Shown here: piece by piece, positions 41,860-50,151 of the stretch
How the letters are laid out: each line of letters starts with the position of its first letter
How positions within the stretch are numbered: the first letter of the stretch is position 1
Origin: Gemmatimonadaceae bacterium
GTDB lineage: Bacteria > Gemmatimonadota > Gemmatimonadetes > Gemmatimonadales > Gemmatimonadaceae
Length of the DNA stretch: 64,000 nt
Direction: 5' to 3'
Assembly (NCBI GenBank): GCA_036496605.1
Contig: DASXKV010000003.1
Span: forward strand, 1 to 64,000
Notes under the pieces: generated by a model
Seen by the model: only the letters and a program-made list of their open reading frames with translations
Database searches by the model: none
What the model was told of the DNA's origin: nothing
Position numbers and translations under genes: made by a program

Positions 41860-42844
41860 GTCCCGACATCCCCGTCTCGACGCCCTGGGCGCCGACACGC
41901 TCGATGAAAATTTGATGAAGTGAGGGCAGCACGAGCTCGAAGCGCTCGATGCGCGCGCCGGCTGCGACCAAGCGGTGGAGGAGCTCCTGCGCGTCAGCGC
42001 CCGCCGCCAGCTCGATCTCGAAATACCGATTGTTGTCGTCGTAGCGATTGACGAGGCGTCTGTCGCCGAGCACCTGGCCGACGCCGTTCTCGGTCACGCG
42101 GCCATTTCCCGAACGGCTCGGCACGAGCGTGAGCGCGACGTTGCGCCGGCCGCTGCTCGTGCGGACGTCGGTCACGGGGCCGTCGAGTACCTTCTCGCCC
42201 CGCGCGATGATACACACGGCGTCGCACATGCGTTCGGCGTTCTCCATCACATGCGTGCTGAAGACCACCGTCTTTCCTCGCTTTTTGAGCTCGACCACGG
42301 CGTCCTTCAGCGCTTGTGCGTTGATGGGATCGAGCCCGCTGAATGGTTCGTCGAGTATGACGAGATCCGGGTCGTGCACGAGCGTCGCGATGAATTGCAC
42401 CTTCTGCTGCATTCCCCGCGACAGTTCATCTACTCTCGCATTGCCCCAATCCCGCTCTTTGGTCGTAAGGGCGAACCGCTCGAGCCATTCGCCGATGCGC
42501 TTATCCGCTTCCTCGCCCGAAAGTCCCTTCAACTCGGCGAGAAAGCGGAGGATGCGGCGCACCTGCATTTTCCGGTAGAGACCACGCTCCTCCGGCAGAT
42601 ATCCGACGCGATTGAGCAAGCCACTTTCGTAGTTGGGTCGCCCGAAGATGCTGATCGAGCCTCCATCTGGTGCGATGATGTCGAGTAGCATGCGAATGGT
42701 GGTCGTCTTGCCGGCGCCGTTCGGGCCGAGGAGCCCGTAGACGGATCCGGATGGCACCTGGAGCGACAGATCGCGCACCGCGACGTGCTCCTCGTACCGT
42801 TTCGAGACGCCACGAATATCAATGGCGAGATCGTTGGCGTTCAT
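41852..42844 (-). CDS. ABC exporter ATPase, NatA-like
   Basis: A 330-residue ATPase. Walker A is GPNGAGKTT, the signature LSRGMQQKVQ, Walker B LVILDEPFSGLDP and the switch histidine FSTHVME. The C-terminal 90 residues are a DUF4162-type domain. The DEPFSGLDPINAQALKD pattern is typical of NatA-like and lantibiotic-immunity ATPases. It powers the permease encoded next, with which its gene overlaps by 8 bp. Substrate open: sodium, peptides or lipids. Confidence 0.92.
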   Translation of the reverse strand: MNANDLAIDIRGVSKRYEEHVAVRDLSLQVPSGSVYGLLGPNGAGKTTTIRMLLDIIAPDGGSISIFGRPNYESGLLNRVGYLPEERGLYRKMQVRRILRFLAELKGLSGEEADKRIGEWLERFALTTKERDWGNARVDELSRGMQQKVQFIATLVHDPDLVILDEPFSGLDPINAQALKDAVVELKKRGKTVVFSTHVMENAERMCDAVCIIARGEKVLDGPVTDVRTSSGRRNVALTLVPSRSGNGRVTENGVGQVLGDRRLVNRYDDNNRYFEIELAAGADAQELLHRLVAAGARIERFELVLPSLHQIFIERVGAQGVETGMSGHG

Positions 42845-42993
42845 TTACAGGGTGGGTGGGGGAGGGTGTCGGCCCGTACTGCCGTGCAGTACAGCGCCGG
42901 CCCGTGGGGGGAGTTCGCTTCACTCAACGTCGACGGTATGCAAAGGTTTCGGAACCCTTGCTACTTACGGTTGGCGCCGCTGATTATTGCCTC

Positions 42994-43959
42994 ATGCGGA
43001 GATCTTGTACATACGCCGTTGTCATGGCGCTCGCGTGCGCTGCCTGCCGCGAGCGAAGTTCAGCATCGTCAACGACATCGTCGTCGCAACGCGATACCGT
43101 GGTCGTCTATCTGGCCGCTAGTCTCACCAAACCGCTTCAGGCGGCGTTGGATAGCTTTGCCATTCGTAACAATACGGTGATCCAGCGGGAGAGCGGCGCC
43201 TCCCTCGAACACGCCCGGAAGCTCACCGAGCTCGGCCGAATTCCGGATATCATCGCACTCGCGGACCCCGAAGTCTTTCCCCAGCTGCTCATGCCGAAGC
43301 ACGTCAGCTGGTACGCTGAGTTCGCGCGCAACCGGATGATCATCGGGTACACCGATCGGTCGCGTCACGCGTCCGAGATCGATTCCACCAATTGGCGACG
43401 TATTCTCGCCGAGTCGGGAGTCGAGGTGGGACGTCCGGATCCGAATCTCGCGCCAGCTGGGTATCGCACAGTGCTGATGTTGGTGCTGGCCGAATACCAT
43501 TATCACGATCCGGGACTCCTCCAGCGCATTCTCTCGAACACGCCGCCCAAGAATATGCGGCCTGACGCCGCACAGCTCGCGGCGCTTCTCCAGACCGGTG
43601 AACTGGACTACGTATTCGACTACGAATCTGTCGCCGAGGCATATGGATTCCGCGCTCTGCATTTGCCGGCGGCAATCGATCTTGGTGATCCGTCGCTCGC
43701 GAGTGAATACGCTCGCGCGATGTGGCGCTACAAGACGCCCAAGGGTGACACCGTAGTCCGCCGAGGAAGTCCGATTCTTTACGCGCTCTCGGTGCCGGTC
43801 AACGCGCCGCATCCCGCGGCAGCGGCGCGTCTTGCCGCATATCTACTTTCGGGCGACGGCCGAAGTATGATGCGCACTGCCCACGTCGACGCGCTCGATC
43901 ACGCGCTATTCGTCGGCACTGGCGTGCCCGCCACCATTCGTGACGCCGCTGCCCGATAG
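42994..43959 (+). CDS. Substrate-binding lipoprotein of an oxyanion importer, WtpA/ModA-like
   Basis: A 321-residue periplasmic binding protein, lipid-anchored (lipobox region ALACAAC, Cys about residue 18). VYLAASLTKPLQAALDSF, the Ser/Ala ligand loop ESGASLEHARKL, VGRPDPNLAPAGYRTVLML, and DYVFDYESVAEAYGFRALHLP match tungstate/molybdate-binding WtpA more than classical ModA. ATG 42994 is chosen because it gives the signal; the open frame is longer. It is followed by its permease (20-bp overlap) and ATPase genes. Ligand is tungstate, molybdate or, less likely, sulfate. Confidence 0.85.
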   Translation: MRRSCTYAVVMALACAACRERSSASSTTSSSQRDTVVVYLAASLTKPLQAALDSFAIRNNTVIQRESGASLEHARKLTELGRIPDIIALADPEVFPQLLMPKHVSWYAEFARNRMIIGYTDRSRHASEIDSTNWRRILAESGVEVGRPDPNLAPAGYRTVLMLVLAEYHYHDPGLLQRILSNTPPKNMRPDAAQLAALLQTGELDYVFDYESVAEAYGFRALHLPAAIDLGDPSLASEYARAMWRYKTPKGDTVVRRGSPILYALSVPVNAPHPAAAARLAAYLLSGDGRSMMRTAHVDALDHALFVGTGVPATIRDAAAR

Positions 43960-44761
43960 CGCGTCGCGCGATGCGAGCGGGTGGCGCGGAGCACTCTCGC
44001 CCGCGGCGACGGTCGTCAGTGGACTGTTCGCATCCCTCTTCCTACTCTTTCTTGTCGCACCGCTCGTCGGACTCGTCGGTGCGGGCGCGGCGTCCGGCGT
44101 TAGGCAGCTATTCGAGGATTCCGAGCTACGAGGCGCGCTGCTCCTCACGACATTGACGGCGACCACGGCGACGTTGGTCGCCATCTTCGGCGGCACACCC
44201 GTCGCATACCTGCTCGCACGGCGGCGCTTCTCGGGACGGACGCTCGTCGTCGCGATTCTCGATCTGCCCTTGATCGTGCCGCATCCGGTCGCGGGCATCG
44301 CACTGTTGCTCGTTCTGGGGCGCGCCAGCCCGTTCGGAACCGTTCTCTTCCAGGCTGGCCTCCGCGTCACGGGATCGGTGTTCGGAATCGTCTGTGCAAT
44401 GCTGTTCGTTGCCGCGCCGCTGTACGTAGGCGGGGCTCGTGAGGCATTCATGCGCGTCGACCGGCGCTACGAGGCGGTCGCGCGGACGCTTGGCGACTCC
44501 TCGTGGGCCGCCTTTCGCCGCATCACATTGCCACTGTCGTTTCGCGGGCTCACCGCCGCCGCGATCGTCATGTGGGCGCGCGCCGTGAGCGAGTTCGGCG
44601 CCATCGTCGTCCTCACCTACAATCCCAAAGTTGCCAGCGTCCTGAGCTACGATCGATTCACGACACTCGGATTGAACGGCGCGCTTCCCGTTGCCGCCGT
44701 ACTGGTTTTACTCGCGATCATTCCGCTGGTCGCGTTGCGTGCGCTGCGCCGGGACGAGTGA
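43940..44761 (+). CDS. Oxyanion ABC importer permease, WtpB/ModB-like
   Basis: A 273-residue inner-membrane permease with about six membrane helices (first about residues 23-50) and the coupling loop EAVARTLGDSSWAAFRRITLPLS (EAA motif). It starts at GTG 43940, overlapping the binding-protein gene by 20 bp. VSEFGAIVVLTYNP is typical of ModB/WtpB/CysT permeases. It takes the oxyanion from the lipoprotein and moves it inward using the ATPase encoded next. Confidence 0.88.
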   Translation: MTPLPDSASRDASGWRGALSPAATVVSGLFASLFLLFLVAPLVGLVGAGAASGVRQLFEDSELRGALLLTTLTATTATLVAIFGGTPVAYLLARRRFSGRTLVVAILDLPLIVPHPVAGIALLLVLGRASPFGTVLFQAGLRVTGSVFGIVCAMLFVAAPLYVGGAREAFMRVDRRYEAVARTLGDSSWAAFRRITLPLSFRGLTAAAIVMWARAVSEFGAIVVLTYNPKVASVLSYDRFTTLGLNGALPVAAVLVLLAIIPLVALRALRRDE

Positions 44762-44768
44762 CCGAAAG

Positions 44769-45842
44769 ATGATCGCCGTCAACGGACTCACCGCGCGTCT
44801 TGGCGACTTCACGCTGGACAACGTGTCGTTCACGGTCCCGCGCGGTGCGTATGGCGTCGTCATTGGCCCGGCTGGCGCGGGCAAGACGACCCTGCTCGAG
44901 TCGATCGCCGGTCTCGTGCCGCTGCGATCCGGCATCGTTAGGCTCGGCGACGCTGACGTGACGCGCTTGCCCCCCGAGCGGCGCCGACTCGGTCTCGTCT
45001 ATCAGCACGCGTACCTCTTTCCACATCTCACCGTCGATCAGAACGTCGGATACGGCGCCGCCGACGCCGCGCTCGCGGCCGAGATGACGGAGCGCTTCGG
45101 TCTCCAACTCGTTGGCGACCGCGACGTTCGTTCGCTGAGTGGGGGTGAGCGCCAACTCGTCGCGCTCGCTCGCACGCTCGCGCGCCGTCCGGACGTTCTG
45201 CTGCTCGACGAACCGTTCGGCGCGCTGGATCCGCGCGGCCGGGCAGCGGTCCGGCGCGAGGTCCGGACGATCTACTTCGAGCGGCAGTTCACCGTTTTGC
45301 ACGTCACGCACGACTTCGCCGAAGTGGGACTCGTTGGCGATGTCGCGGTCCTTCTCGATCGAGGCCGCGTGCTGCAAGCGGGCGAGCCGGCGGAGCTCTT
45401 TCGACGTCCCGCGACACCGTACGTCGCCAGTTTTCTCGGCTCCGAGAATATCTATGCCGGCATCGCTCGGCCGATTCGCGCTACGAGCCCGGACTGGACC
45501 GATGCCGGCGACGGGCAGTTCGCAGAACATCCGCTGGCGTTCGACACGGGTTCGCTGACGTTCTACGCGTTAGGCGACGCCGTACCGGGGCGTGCGCACG
45601 CGATCCTGCGCGCCGAGGACGTCACGCTTTCCAAGGAGGCGCTCGCGTCCTCGGTGCGGAATCAGTTTCGCGGACGCGTTGTCGATATCCTGGCGGCGGG
45701 CGCATTGAGCAAAGTGACGGTCAATGTGAGTGGAACGCCGATCATTGCTGCCGTGACGACGCGCGCCGTCGACGAGCTCGGCCTGGCGCCCGGACAGGAG
45801 GTCGTCGCATCCTTCAAGGCGACCGCAATTCATATTTGTTGA
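44769..45842 (+). CDS. Oxyanion ABC importer ATPase, WtpC/ModC-like
   Basis: A 357-residue ATPase. Walker A is GPAGAGKTT (an Ala where Asn/Ser is common), Q loop YQHAYLFPHLTV, signature LSGGERQLVALART, Walker B LLLDEPFGALDP and switch HVTHDFAE. The C-terminal 120 residues form a TOBE/Mop-like domain (RAEDVTLSKEALASSVRNQF, VNVSGTPIIAAVTTRAVDEL) that in ModC binds molybdate or tungstate and shuts the importer when the metal is plentiful. ATG 44769 is 7 bp after the permease stop; the upstream open frame overlaps the permease. Confidence 0.9.
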   Translation: MIAVNGLTARLGDFTLDNVSFTVPRGAYGVVIGPAGAGKTTLLESIAGLVPLRSGIVRLGDADVTRLPPERRRLGLVYQHAYLFPHLTVDQNVGYGAADAALAAEMTERFGLQLVGDRDVRSLSGGERQLVALARTLARRPDVLLLDEPFGALDPRGRAAVRREVRTIYFERQFTVLHVTHDFAEVGLVGDVAVLLDRGRVLQAGEPAELFRRPATPYVASFLGSENIYAGIARPIRATSPDWTDAGDGQFAEHPLAFDTGSLTFYALGDAVPGRAHAILRAEDVTLSKEALASSVRNQFRGRVVDILAAGALSKVTVNVSGTPIIAAVTTRAVDELGLAPGQEVVASFKATAIHIC

Positions 45843-45912
45843 AGCTGGCATCCCGAGCGACGCGAGGGATTTGCTTTTCCAATCAGCGCGCCACCAATCA
45901 CTCAGACTCGAA

Positions 45913-47187
45913 ATGAGACTCACGTTCCCCCTTTCGGTGCTGTTGACGCTCGCGAGCGTCACGACGCTCAGTGGACAGGCGCTTGCCGTTCCGCACGACA
46001 GTCCTCGCCTTCGCGCCGCACTCGATACGATCAAGGCACAGGAGCCCTGGACGATCCAGCAGCAGATTTCGCTCTGCGAGATCCCCGCGCCTCCGTACAA
46101 GGAGGCAAGTCGCGCCGCGGAGTATCGGCGGCGATTACAAGCCTTGGGCATCACGAACGTGCGGATCGATAGCATGGGAAACGTGATCGCGGAGCGCCGC
46201 GGAACGGGCAACGGCCCCACCGTGCTCATCGAAGGTCATCTCGACACCGTCTTTCCCGAGGGCACCGAGGTCGAGGTGAAGCGCAACGGCAGCATGCTCG
46301 CCGGGCCAGGCATCGGCGACGATTGTCGTGGCCTCGCCGTCGTGCTATCCGTCGTTCGCGCGTTTCAGCGCGCCAACGTGCAGACCGTCGGCACGGTGTA
46401 CTTCGTCGGTGACGTCGGCGAAGAGGGGCAGGGTAATCTCCGCGGCACGCGCTATCTCTTCACCAATACTCTGAAGAGCAAGATCGATTACTTCATCTCG
46501 ATCGACGGCACCGGGCTCGATCTCAAGGACCACGGCGTCGGCAGCAAGCGGTACCGCATCACGTACAAGGGACCGGGCGGTCACAGTTACGGTGCTTTCG
46601 GCATCCCGAATCCGATTCACGCGTTAGGCAGAGCCATCGCCGCGATCGGGGACATCCAGGTGCCGACATCGCCGAAGACGACCTTCAACGTCGGCGTCAT
46701 TAGCGGCGGTACGTCGGTAAACTCGATTCCGTTCTCGGCTACCATGGATCTCGACATGCGTTCGGAGACGGCGGAGGCGCTCGACGCTGTCGACAAGCAA
46801 GTGCTTAGGATTCTCACGACAGCGCTCGACGCCGAGAACGACCGCTGGATCCGCCAAACGGGCTCCAGGGCCGAGAAGGCCAAGCTCTCGCTCGAGATCG
46901 ATACGATCGGTATTCGTCCCGCCAACAGTACGCAGACCGATTCCTCCCGCATCGTTGCCACGGCAATCGCTGCCGGTCGCGCCCTTGGCTTCACGCCCAG
47001 AACCGGAGCGTCGAGCACTGACGCCAACCTGCCGATGAGCCTCGGTGTGCCCGCGATCACGATTGACGGTGGTGGACGCGGCACCGGCGCGCACTCGTTA
47101 GGTGAGACGTACGATGATGGCGCGACGGGCTGGTTGGGCCCACAGTGGGCAGCGCTGATCGTCGCCGCGCTCGCGGGAGTACACTGA
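45913..47187 (+). CDS. Exported M20-family metallopeptidase
   Basis: A 424-residue hydrolase with a signal peptide (cleavage about GQALA, residue 25). Metal and catalytic motifs: IEGHLDTVFPEG (His, catalytic Asp), GIGDDCRGLAVVLS (bridging Asp), GDVGEEGQGNLRG (catalytic Glu pair) and, at the end, GGGRGTGAHSLGETYD (last metal His). The dimerisation domain begins GPGGHSYGAFG. It belongs to the PepT/CPG2-like group and cleaves peptides or N-acyl amino acids in the periplasm. ATG 45913 gives the signal peptide; the open frame is 42 nt longer. Stands alone behind the oxyanion importer (70 bp). Confidence 0.9.
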   Translation: MRLTFPLSVLLTLASVTTLSGQALAVPHDSPRLRAALDTIKAQEPWTIQQQISLCEIPAPPYKEASRAAEYRRRLQALGITNVRIDSMGNVIAERRGTGNGPTVLIEGHLDTVFPEGTEVEVKRNGSMLAGPGIGDDCRGLAVVLSVVRAFQRANVQTVGTVYFVGDVGEEGQGNLRGTRYLFTNTLKSKIDYFISIDGTGLDLKDHGVGSKRYRITYKGPGGHSYGAFGIPNPIHALGRAIAAIGDIQVPTSPKTTFNVGVISGGTSVNSIPFSATMDLDMRSETAEALDAVDKQVLRILTTALDAENDRWIRQTGSRAEKAKLSLEIDTIGIRPANSTQTDSSRIVATAIAAGRALGFTPRTGASSTDANLPMSLGVPAITIDGGGRGTGAHSLGETYDDGATGWLGPQWAALIVAALAGVH

Positions 47188-47203
47188 TCGACCGACGCCA
47201 AGT

Positions 47204-47995
47204 TCAGGACGACGCCAACAACTCCGTGAACGATCTCAATTCGCTCGCGTTCAAGTCCGACACCACCCAGCGCTCGACACCACGACTTCGCCAGTGAATC
47301 ATGTTGTAGCCATTCGTCGCGGTCACTCCGAGCGGAGCGTCGCCAAGGCGGGTGGGCCATGAGAACACGTTGATCAGGTGCTGCCTCCGGCTGTAGACGA
47401 CGACGGCGACCGGCCGTCCGCCCACGTAGTCGACACGACCGCCGACGAGCGGAAAGCCCTGCTCCTCGAGGCGTGGCACGTTCGGCGAGTAGTCCAATCG
47501 CCCGTTGAACCAGGGCTTCACATTGTGCTGATCCGACGATCGGACGTCCGTAAGATGGTCCGGCATCAATGATCGGACGTGGCTCGCCAGCACGTCAGCC
47601 GCGACATCTGGCGTCGACGTCCGTCCGCGCGACGCGAGCAGCGTGATCCCGCTGCCTAACGCGGCACTCACGAGCAGCGCCGCGGCGATCCCGCCTTGCC
47701 AGACCCACGGGCGTCGACGGCGAGACGCCCCCCCTTCCGGCCGTGCCGCCGGTTCGGAGATGCTCGGCGTTGCCGCAATCGCGGTGCGGACGCGCGCGCG
47801 CAGGACGTCCGGCGCCTGGTAACGCTCGAGATTCGCTCGCAGTGCGGCGATGGTTGCAAGGAGCGTCTCGTATTCCGCCGAGCATTGCATACAGGTCGTC
47901 AAGTGCTCGGCCACTTCTCGTGCGCGATCGGGCGTGAGCTCCCCATCGACATAGGCGCTGAGCGCTTCGTGCGTGCTGTGGAGTGCTTGACTCAT
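47204..47995 (-). CDS. Zinc-finger anti-sigma factor
   Basis: A 263-residue membrane protein that probably holds the ECF sigma factor encoded just upstream. The N-terminal anti-sigma domain has the zinc motif H-x3-C-x2-C (His31, Cys35, Cys38; HLTTCMQC). A single membrane helix spans about residues 100-122 (GGIAAALLVSAALGSGITLLA). The external part (about 125-263) has VSDLNASELRSFTELL at its end and beta-rich patches. ATG 47995 is 10 bp after the sigma gene's stop; the longer open frame overlaps the sigma gene. ZAS-type anti-sigmas release sigma on redox or envelope signals. Confidence 0.88.
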   Translation of the reverse strand: MSQALHSTHEALSAYVDGELTPDRAREVAEHLTTCMQCSAEYETLLATIAALRANLERYQAPDVLRARVRTAIAATPSISEPAARPEGGASRRRRPWVWQGGIAAALLVSAALGSGITLLASRGRTSTPDVAADVLASHVRSLMPDHLTDVRSSDQHNVKPWFNGRLDYSPNVPRLEEQGFPLVGGRVDYVGGRPVAVVVYSRRQHLINVFSWPTRLGDAPLGVTATNGYNMIHWRSRGVERWVVSDLNASELRSFTELLASS

Positions 47996-48005
47996 GTGTG
48001 TCACG

Positions 48006-48518
48006 TTAGGCAGAGCGCTTGAGCACGCGACGGAGCCGCTCGCGCGCTCGGGCGAGACGCGACATGACGGTGCCCACCGGCACACCGGTCACGCGCGCGA
48101 TGTCCTTGTACGAGAGCTCGTCGAGCTCGCGAAGCACGAGGACTTCGCGGAATTGCGCTGGGAGACGACCAAGCACGGCCTCGAGGCTCCCGCGGTCCGA
48201 GTCGTCTACGGCTCGTACGTCCGCGGCGTAGCGGCTGCTGGCGTCGAGTCCATGTAGCTCTTCGTCGAACGGGACGTGTTCCGCGTCGCGCCGCCCTCCC
48301 CGCCAGGTGTAGCAGCAATTCCTGAGGATCGTGAGCAACCACGCACGCTCGTCACCACCGCGAAAGCTCGCGTAGTACCGCCACGCGCGCAGATACGCCT
48401 CCTGCACTACGTCCTGCGCGTCGTGCTCATCACGCAGGAGATGGCGCGCAAGCGTGTACGCGTCATCAATCAGCGGAAGGACCGTTTGCTCGAAGCGTTC
48501 GTGAAGGTTCTGGCTCAA
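48006..48518 (-). CDS. ECF sigma factor
   Basis: A 170-residue RNA-polymerase sigma factor. Region 2 (about residues 15-85) has AYTLARHLLRDEHDAQDVVQEAYLRAWRYYASF; region 4 (about 112-165) has LPAQFREVLVLRELDELSYKDIARVTGVPVGTVMSRLARARERL (each read as adjoining patches). It lies in front of its anti-sigma gene and divergent from the phosphoesterase-cupredoxin gene. A promoter-like GGAATAA-N16-GTTTCT (48551-48579, minus strand) lies 33 nt before its ATG and has a mirror copy driving the divergent gene. Its stop TAA is part of the CCTAACG motif. Confidence 0.93.
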   Translation of the reverse strand: MSQNLHERFEQTVLPLIDDAYTLARHLLRDEHDAQDVVQEAYLRAWRYYASFRGGDERAWLLTILRNCCYTWRGGRRDAEHVPFDEELHGLDASSRYAADVRAVDDSDRGSLEAVLGRLPAQFREVLVLRELDELSYKDIARVTGVPVGTVMSRLARARERLRRVLKRSA

Positions 48519-48550
48519 GGCAGTTCAGATACAGGAAAGCCTACCTCTAT

Positions 48551-48579
48551 AGAAACGCGAATCGAGGCGGATTTATTCC
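48551..48579 (-). promoter_or_regulatory. Putative ECF promoter of the sigma/anti-sigma genes
   Basis: Read on the minus strand: GGAATAA (48579-48573), 16 nt, GTTTCT (48556-48551). The GGAA-type -35 is usual for ECF promoters. The identical -35, the same 16-nt spacer and GTCTCT occur on the plus strand at 48595-48623. Confidence 0.6.
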
Positions 48580-48594
48580 GGCGGGTGCTTTTTT

Positions 48595-48623
48595 GGAATA
48601 AGCCCGAAGGCTCGGGGGTCTCT
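48595..48623 (+). promoter_or_regulatory. Putative ECF promoter of the phosphoesterase-cupredoxin gene
   Basis: GGAATAA (48595-48601), 16 nt, GTCTCT (48618-48623); the start codon is 41 nt downstream. The two -35 elements form the inverted repeat TTATTCC-N15-GGAATAA. The spacer holds a small hairpin CCCGA/TCGGG. Confidence 0.6.
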
Positions 48624-48658
48624 GCTAGCACCGAGCACCTAGCACCTATCACCTGGCC
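48624..48658 (+). repeat. Five 7-bp repeat units in the leader of the phosphoesterase-cupredoxin gene
   Basis: GCTAGCA, CCGAGCA, CCTAGCA, CCTATCA, CCTGGCC follow directly after the promoter-like -10 and end 5 bp before the ATG. They take the place where a ribosome site would be expected; none is visible. Confidence 0.6.
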
Positions 48659-48663
48659 CTTCC

Positions 48664-49935
48664 ATGTCCAACTACATAACCAACGACTCGCACGAGGATG
48701 AAATCGACCGCCGAGGCTTCCTGAAGTGTATGGCCTGGGTCGGCACCGCCTCGCTCTGGGCGCTCAAAGGCGGCGTGCCGACCAGCGTCGCCATGAGCCA
48801 GCTCCGCGACCTCGACGACGTGACGAAGCAGAACATTCTCTTCGCCCAGATCAGCGATAGCCACATTGGCTTCAGCAAGGAAGCCAACAAGGACGTCACC
48901 GCGACACTTCGCGAAGCCGTCGCGAAGCTCAACGCCCTCCCGCGTCGGCCCGCGCTCGTCCTCCACACCGGCGACATCTCACAGTTGTCGCGCGCCGAGG
49001 AGTTCGACACGGCGGATCAAGTGCTCCGAGACGTAAAGACCGATCGCGTCTTCTTCGTTCCCGGGGAGCACGACGTGCTCAACGACAACGGCGCCTCGTA
49101 TCTCGCGCGCTATGGCAAGCCGCTCGGCGCAAGGGGCGGCGGCTGGTATTCGTTCGATCACAGCGGCGTCCACTTCATCGCTCTGGTGAACGTTCTCAAC
49201 CTCAAGGCCGGTGGCCTGGGCTCGTTGGGCGCCGAGCAACTCGACTGGCTGAGGCGGGATCTGCAAGGCATCTCGGCCAGCACACCGATTGTCGCCTTCG
49301 CTCACATTCCGCTCTGGACGGTCTATCCCGAGTGGGGATGGGGGACCGATGACTCCGAACAAGCGCTCTCGATGTTGCGACGCTTCGGATCGGTGACCGT
49401 CCTGAACGGCCACATTCATCAGATCATGCAGAAAGTCGAGGGCAACATTGCGTTTCACACCGCCATGTCCACCGCCTTTCCTCAGCCGGCACCCGGCACC
49501 GCACCGTCGCCCGGACCGATGAAGGTCGAGGCCGAACGACTGGGCAGCGTGCTCGGTATCACGAGCGTCAGCTACGTGCCCGGCCGCCATTCCCTCGCGA
49601 TCGTCGATTCGACACTCTCGGGTGAGATGCCGCCGATGAACATGGCGGGTGGCCAGCAGCCGTCGGCCCGCCGGACGCTGGATGTCGCGCCCAACCAGAT
49701 CGGGATTGATAACTTTGCATTCACGCCGACTCCACGCACTGTGAGCGTGGGTACCGAGATCACGTGGATCAATCGCGACGACGTCCCGCACGTCGTGGTC
49801 GACACGCATGGGTCGTTCAGCTCGAAGGTGCTCGACACGAATCAGCGGTACTCGCACCGCTTCACCACCGCTGGCACCTACGACTACTTCTGCTCCATTC
49901 ATCCCACTATGACAGGAAGAGTGGTCGTGACGTGA
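48664..49935 (+). CDS. Tat-exported calcineurin-like phosphoesterase fused to a cupredoxin
   Basis: A 423-residue protein. The N-terminus has a twin-arginine signal (DRRGFLKCM, residues 15-23). The phosphoesterase domain (about 55-275) shows QISDSHIG, LHTGDIS, VPGEHDV, FAHIPLW and GHIHQ, the metallophosphatase set, except that the usual GNHD is GEHD, which changes one metal ligand. The C-terminal 85 residues (about 338-423) are a type-1 copper domain: IDNFAFTPTPRTVSVGTEI, first ligand His in VPHVVVD, then YDYFCSIHPTMTG with Cys, His and Met ligands. Likely periplasmic. It is transcribed divergently from an ECF sigma/anti-sigma pair with a matching promoter and may be its target. Confidence 0.88.
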   Translation: MSNYITNDSHEDEIDRRGFLKCMAWVGTASLWALKGGVPTSVAMSQLRDLDDVTKQNILFAQISDSHIGFSKEANKDVTATLREAVAKLNALPRRPALVLHTGDISQLSRAEEFDTADQVLRDVKTDRVFFVPGEHDVLNDNGASYLARYGKPLGARGGGWYSFDHSGVHFIALVNVLNLKAGGLGSLGAEQLDWLRRDLQGISASTPIVAFAHIPLWTVYPEWGWGTDDSEQALSMLRRFGSVTVLNGHIHQIMQKVEGNIAFHTAMSTAFPQPAPGTAPSPGPMKVEAERLGSVLGITSVSYVPGRHSLAIVDSTLSGEMPPMNMAGGQQPSARRTLDVAPNQIGIDNFAFTPTPRTVSVGTEITWINRDDVPHVVVDTHGSFSSKVLDTNQRYSHRFTTAGTYDYFCSIHPTMTGRVVVT

Positions 49936-50028
49936 GCCGGCTGCATCCGCGCGCTACACATTGACTGGCGACGCCTTCGTGGCGCATGTTGGACTCGTCG
50001 TTGGCCACCGCTGACGCGCGAGGACACC

Positions 50029-50151
50029 ATGAACTGGAAACTGATCCTTCAGCTTTCGCTGTTTGTTCTGGTGATGGGTGTGGCGACGGTGTTCGTCGTT
50101 CCGTCATCGATATCGCTGCCGTCGCATCCGCGACCCGTGACGAGCAGTTGA
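50029..50151 (+). pseudogene. Truncated small membrane protein gene (40 codons) ahead of ppk2
   Basis: ATG 50029 has AGGA upstream and opens with MNWKLILQLSLFVLVMGVA and TVFVVPSSI, the start of what looks like a small multi-span membrane protein, but it stops after 40 codons. The stop TGA (50149-50151) overlaps the TTG that I take as the ppk2 start. It may be a remnant joined to ppk2 by a deletion, or a working leader peptide for coupled translation. I know the N-terminal pattern only as similar to small four-span proteins; this is from memory, not a search. Confidence 0.5.

Noticed and set aside
49986-50147. ATG 49986 as the start of PPK2
   Set aside because: It would add 54 residues that do not look like PPK2 and would overlap the better-supported short frame at 50029 with its ribosome site.
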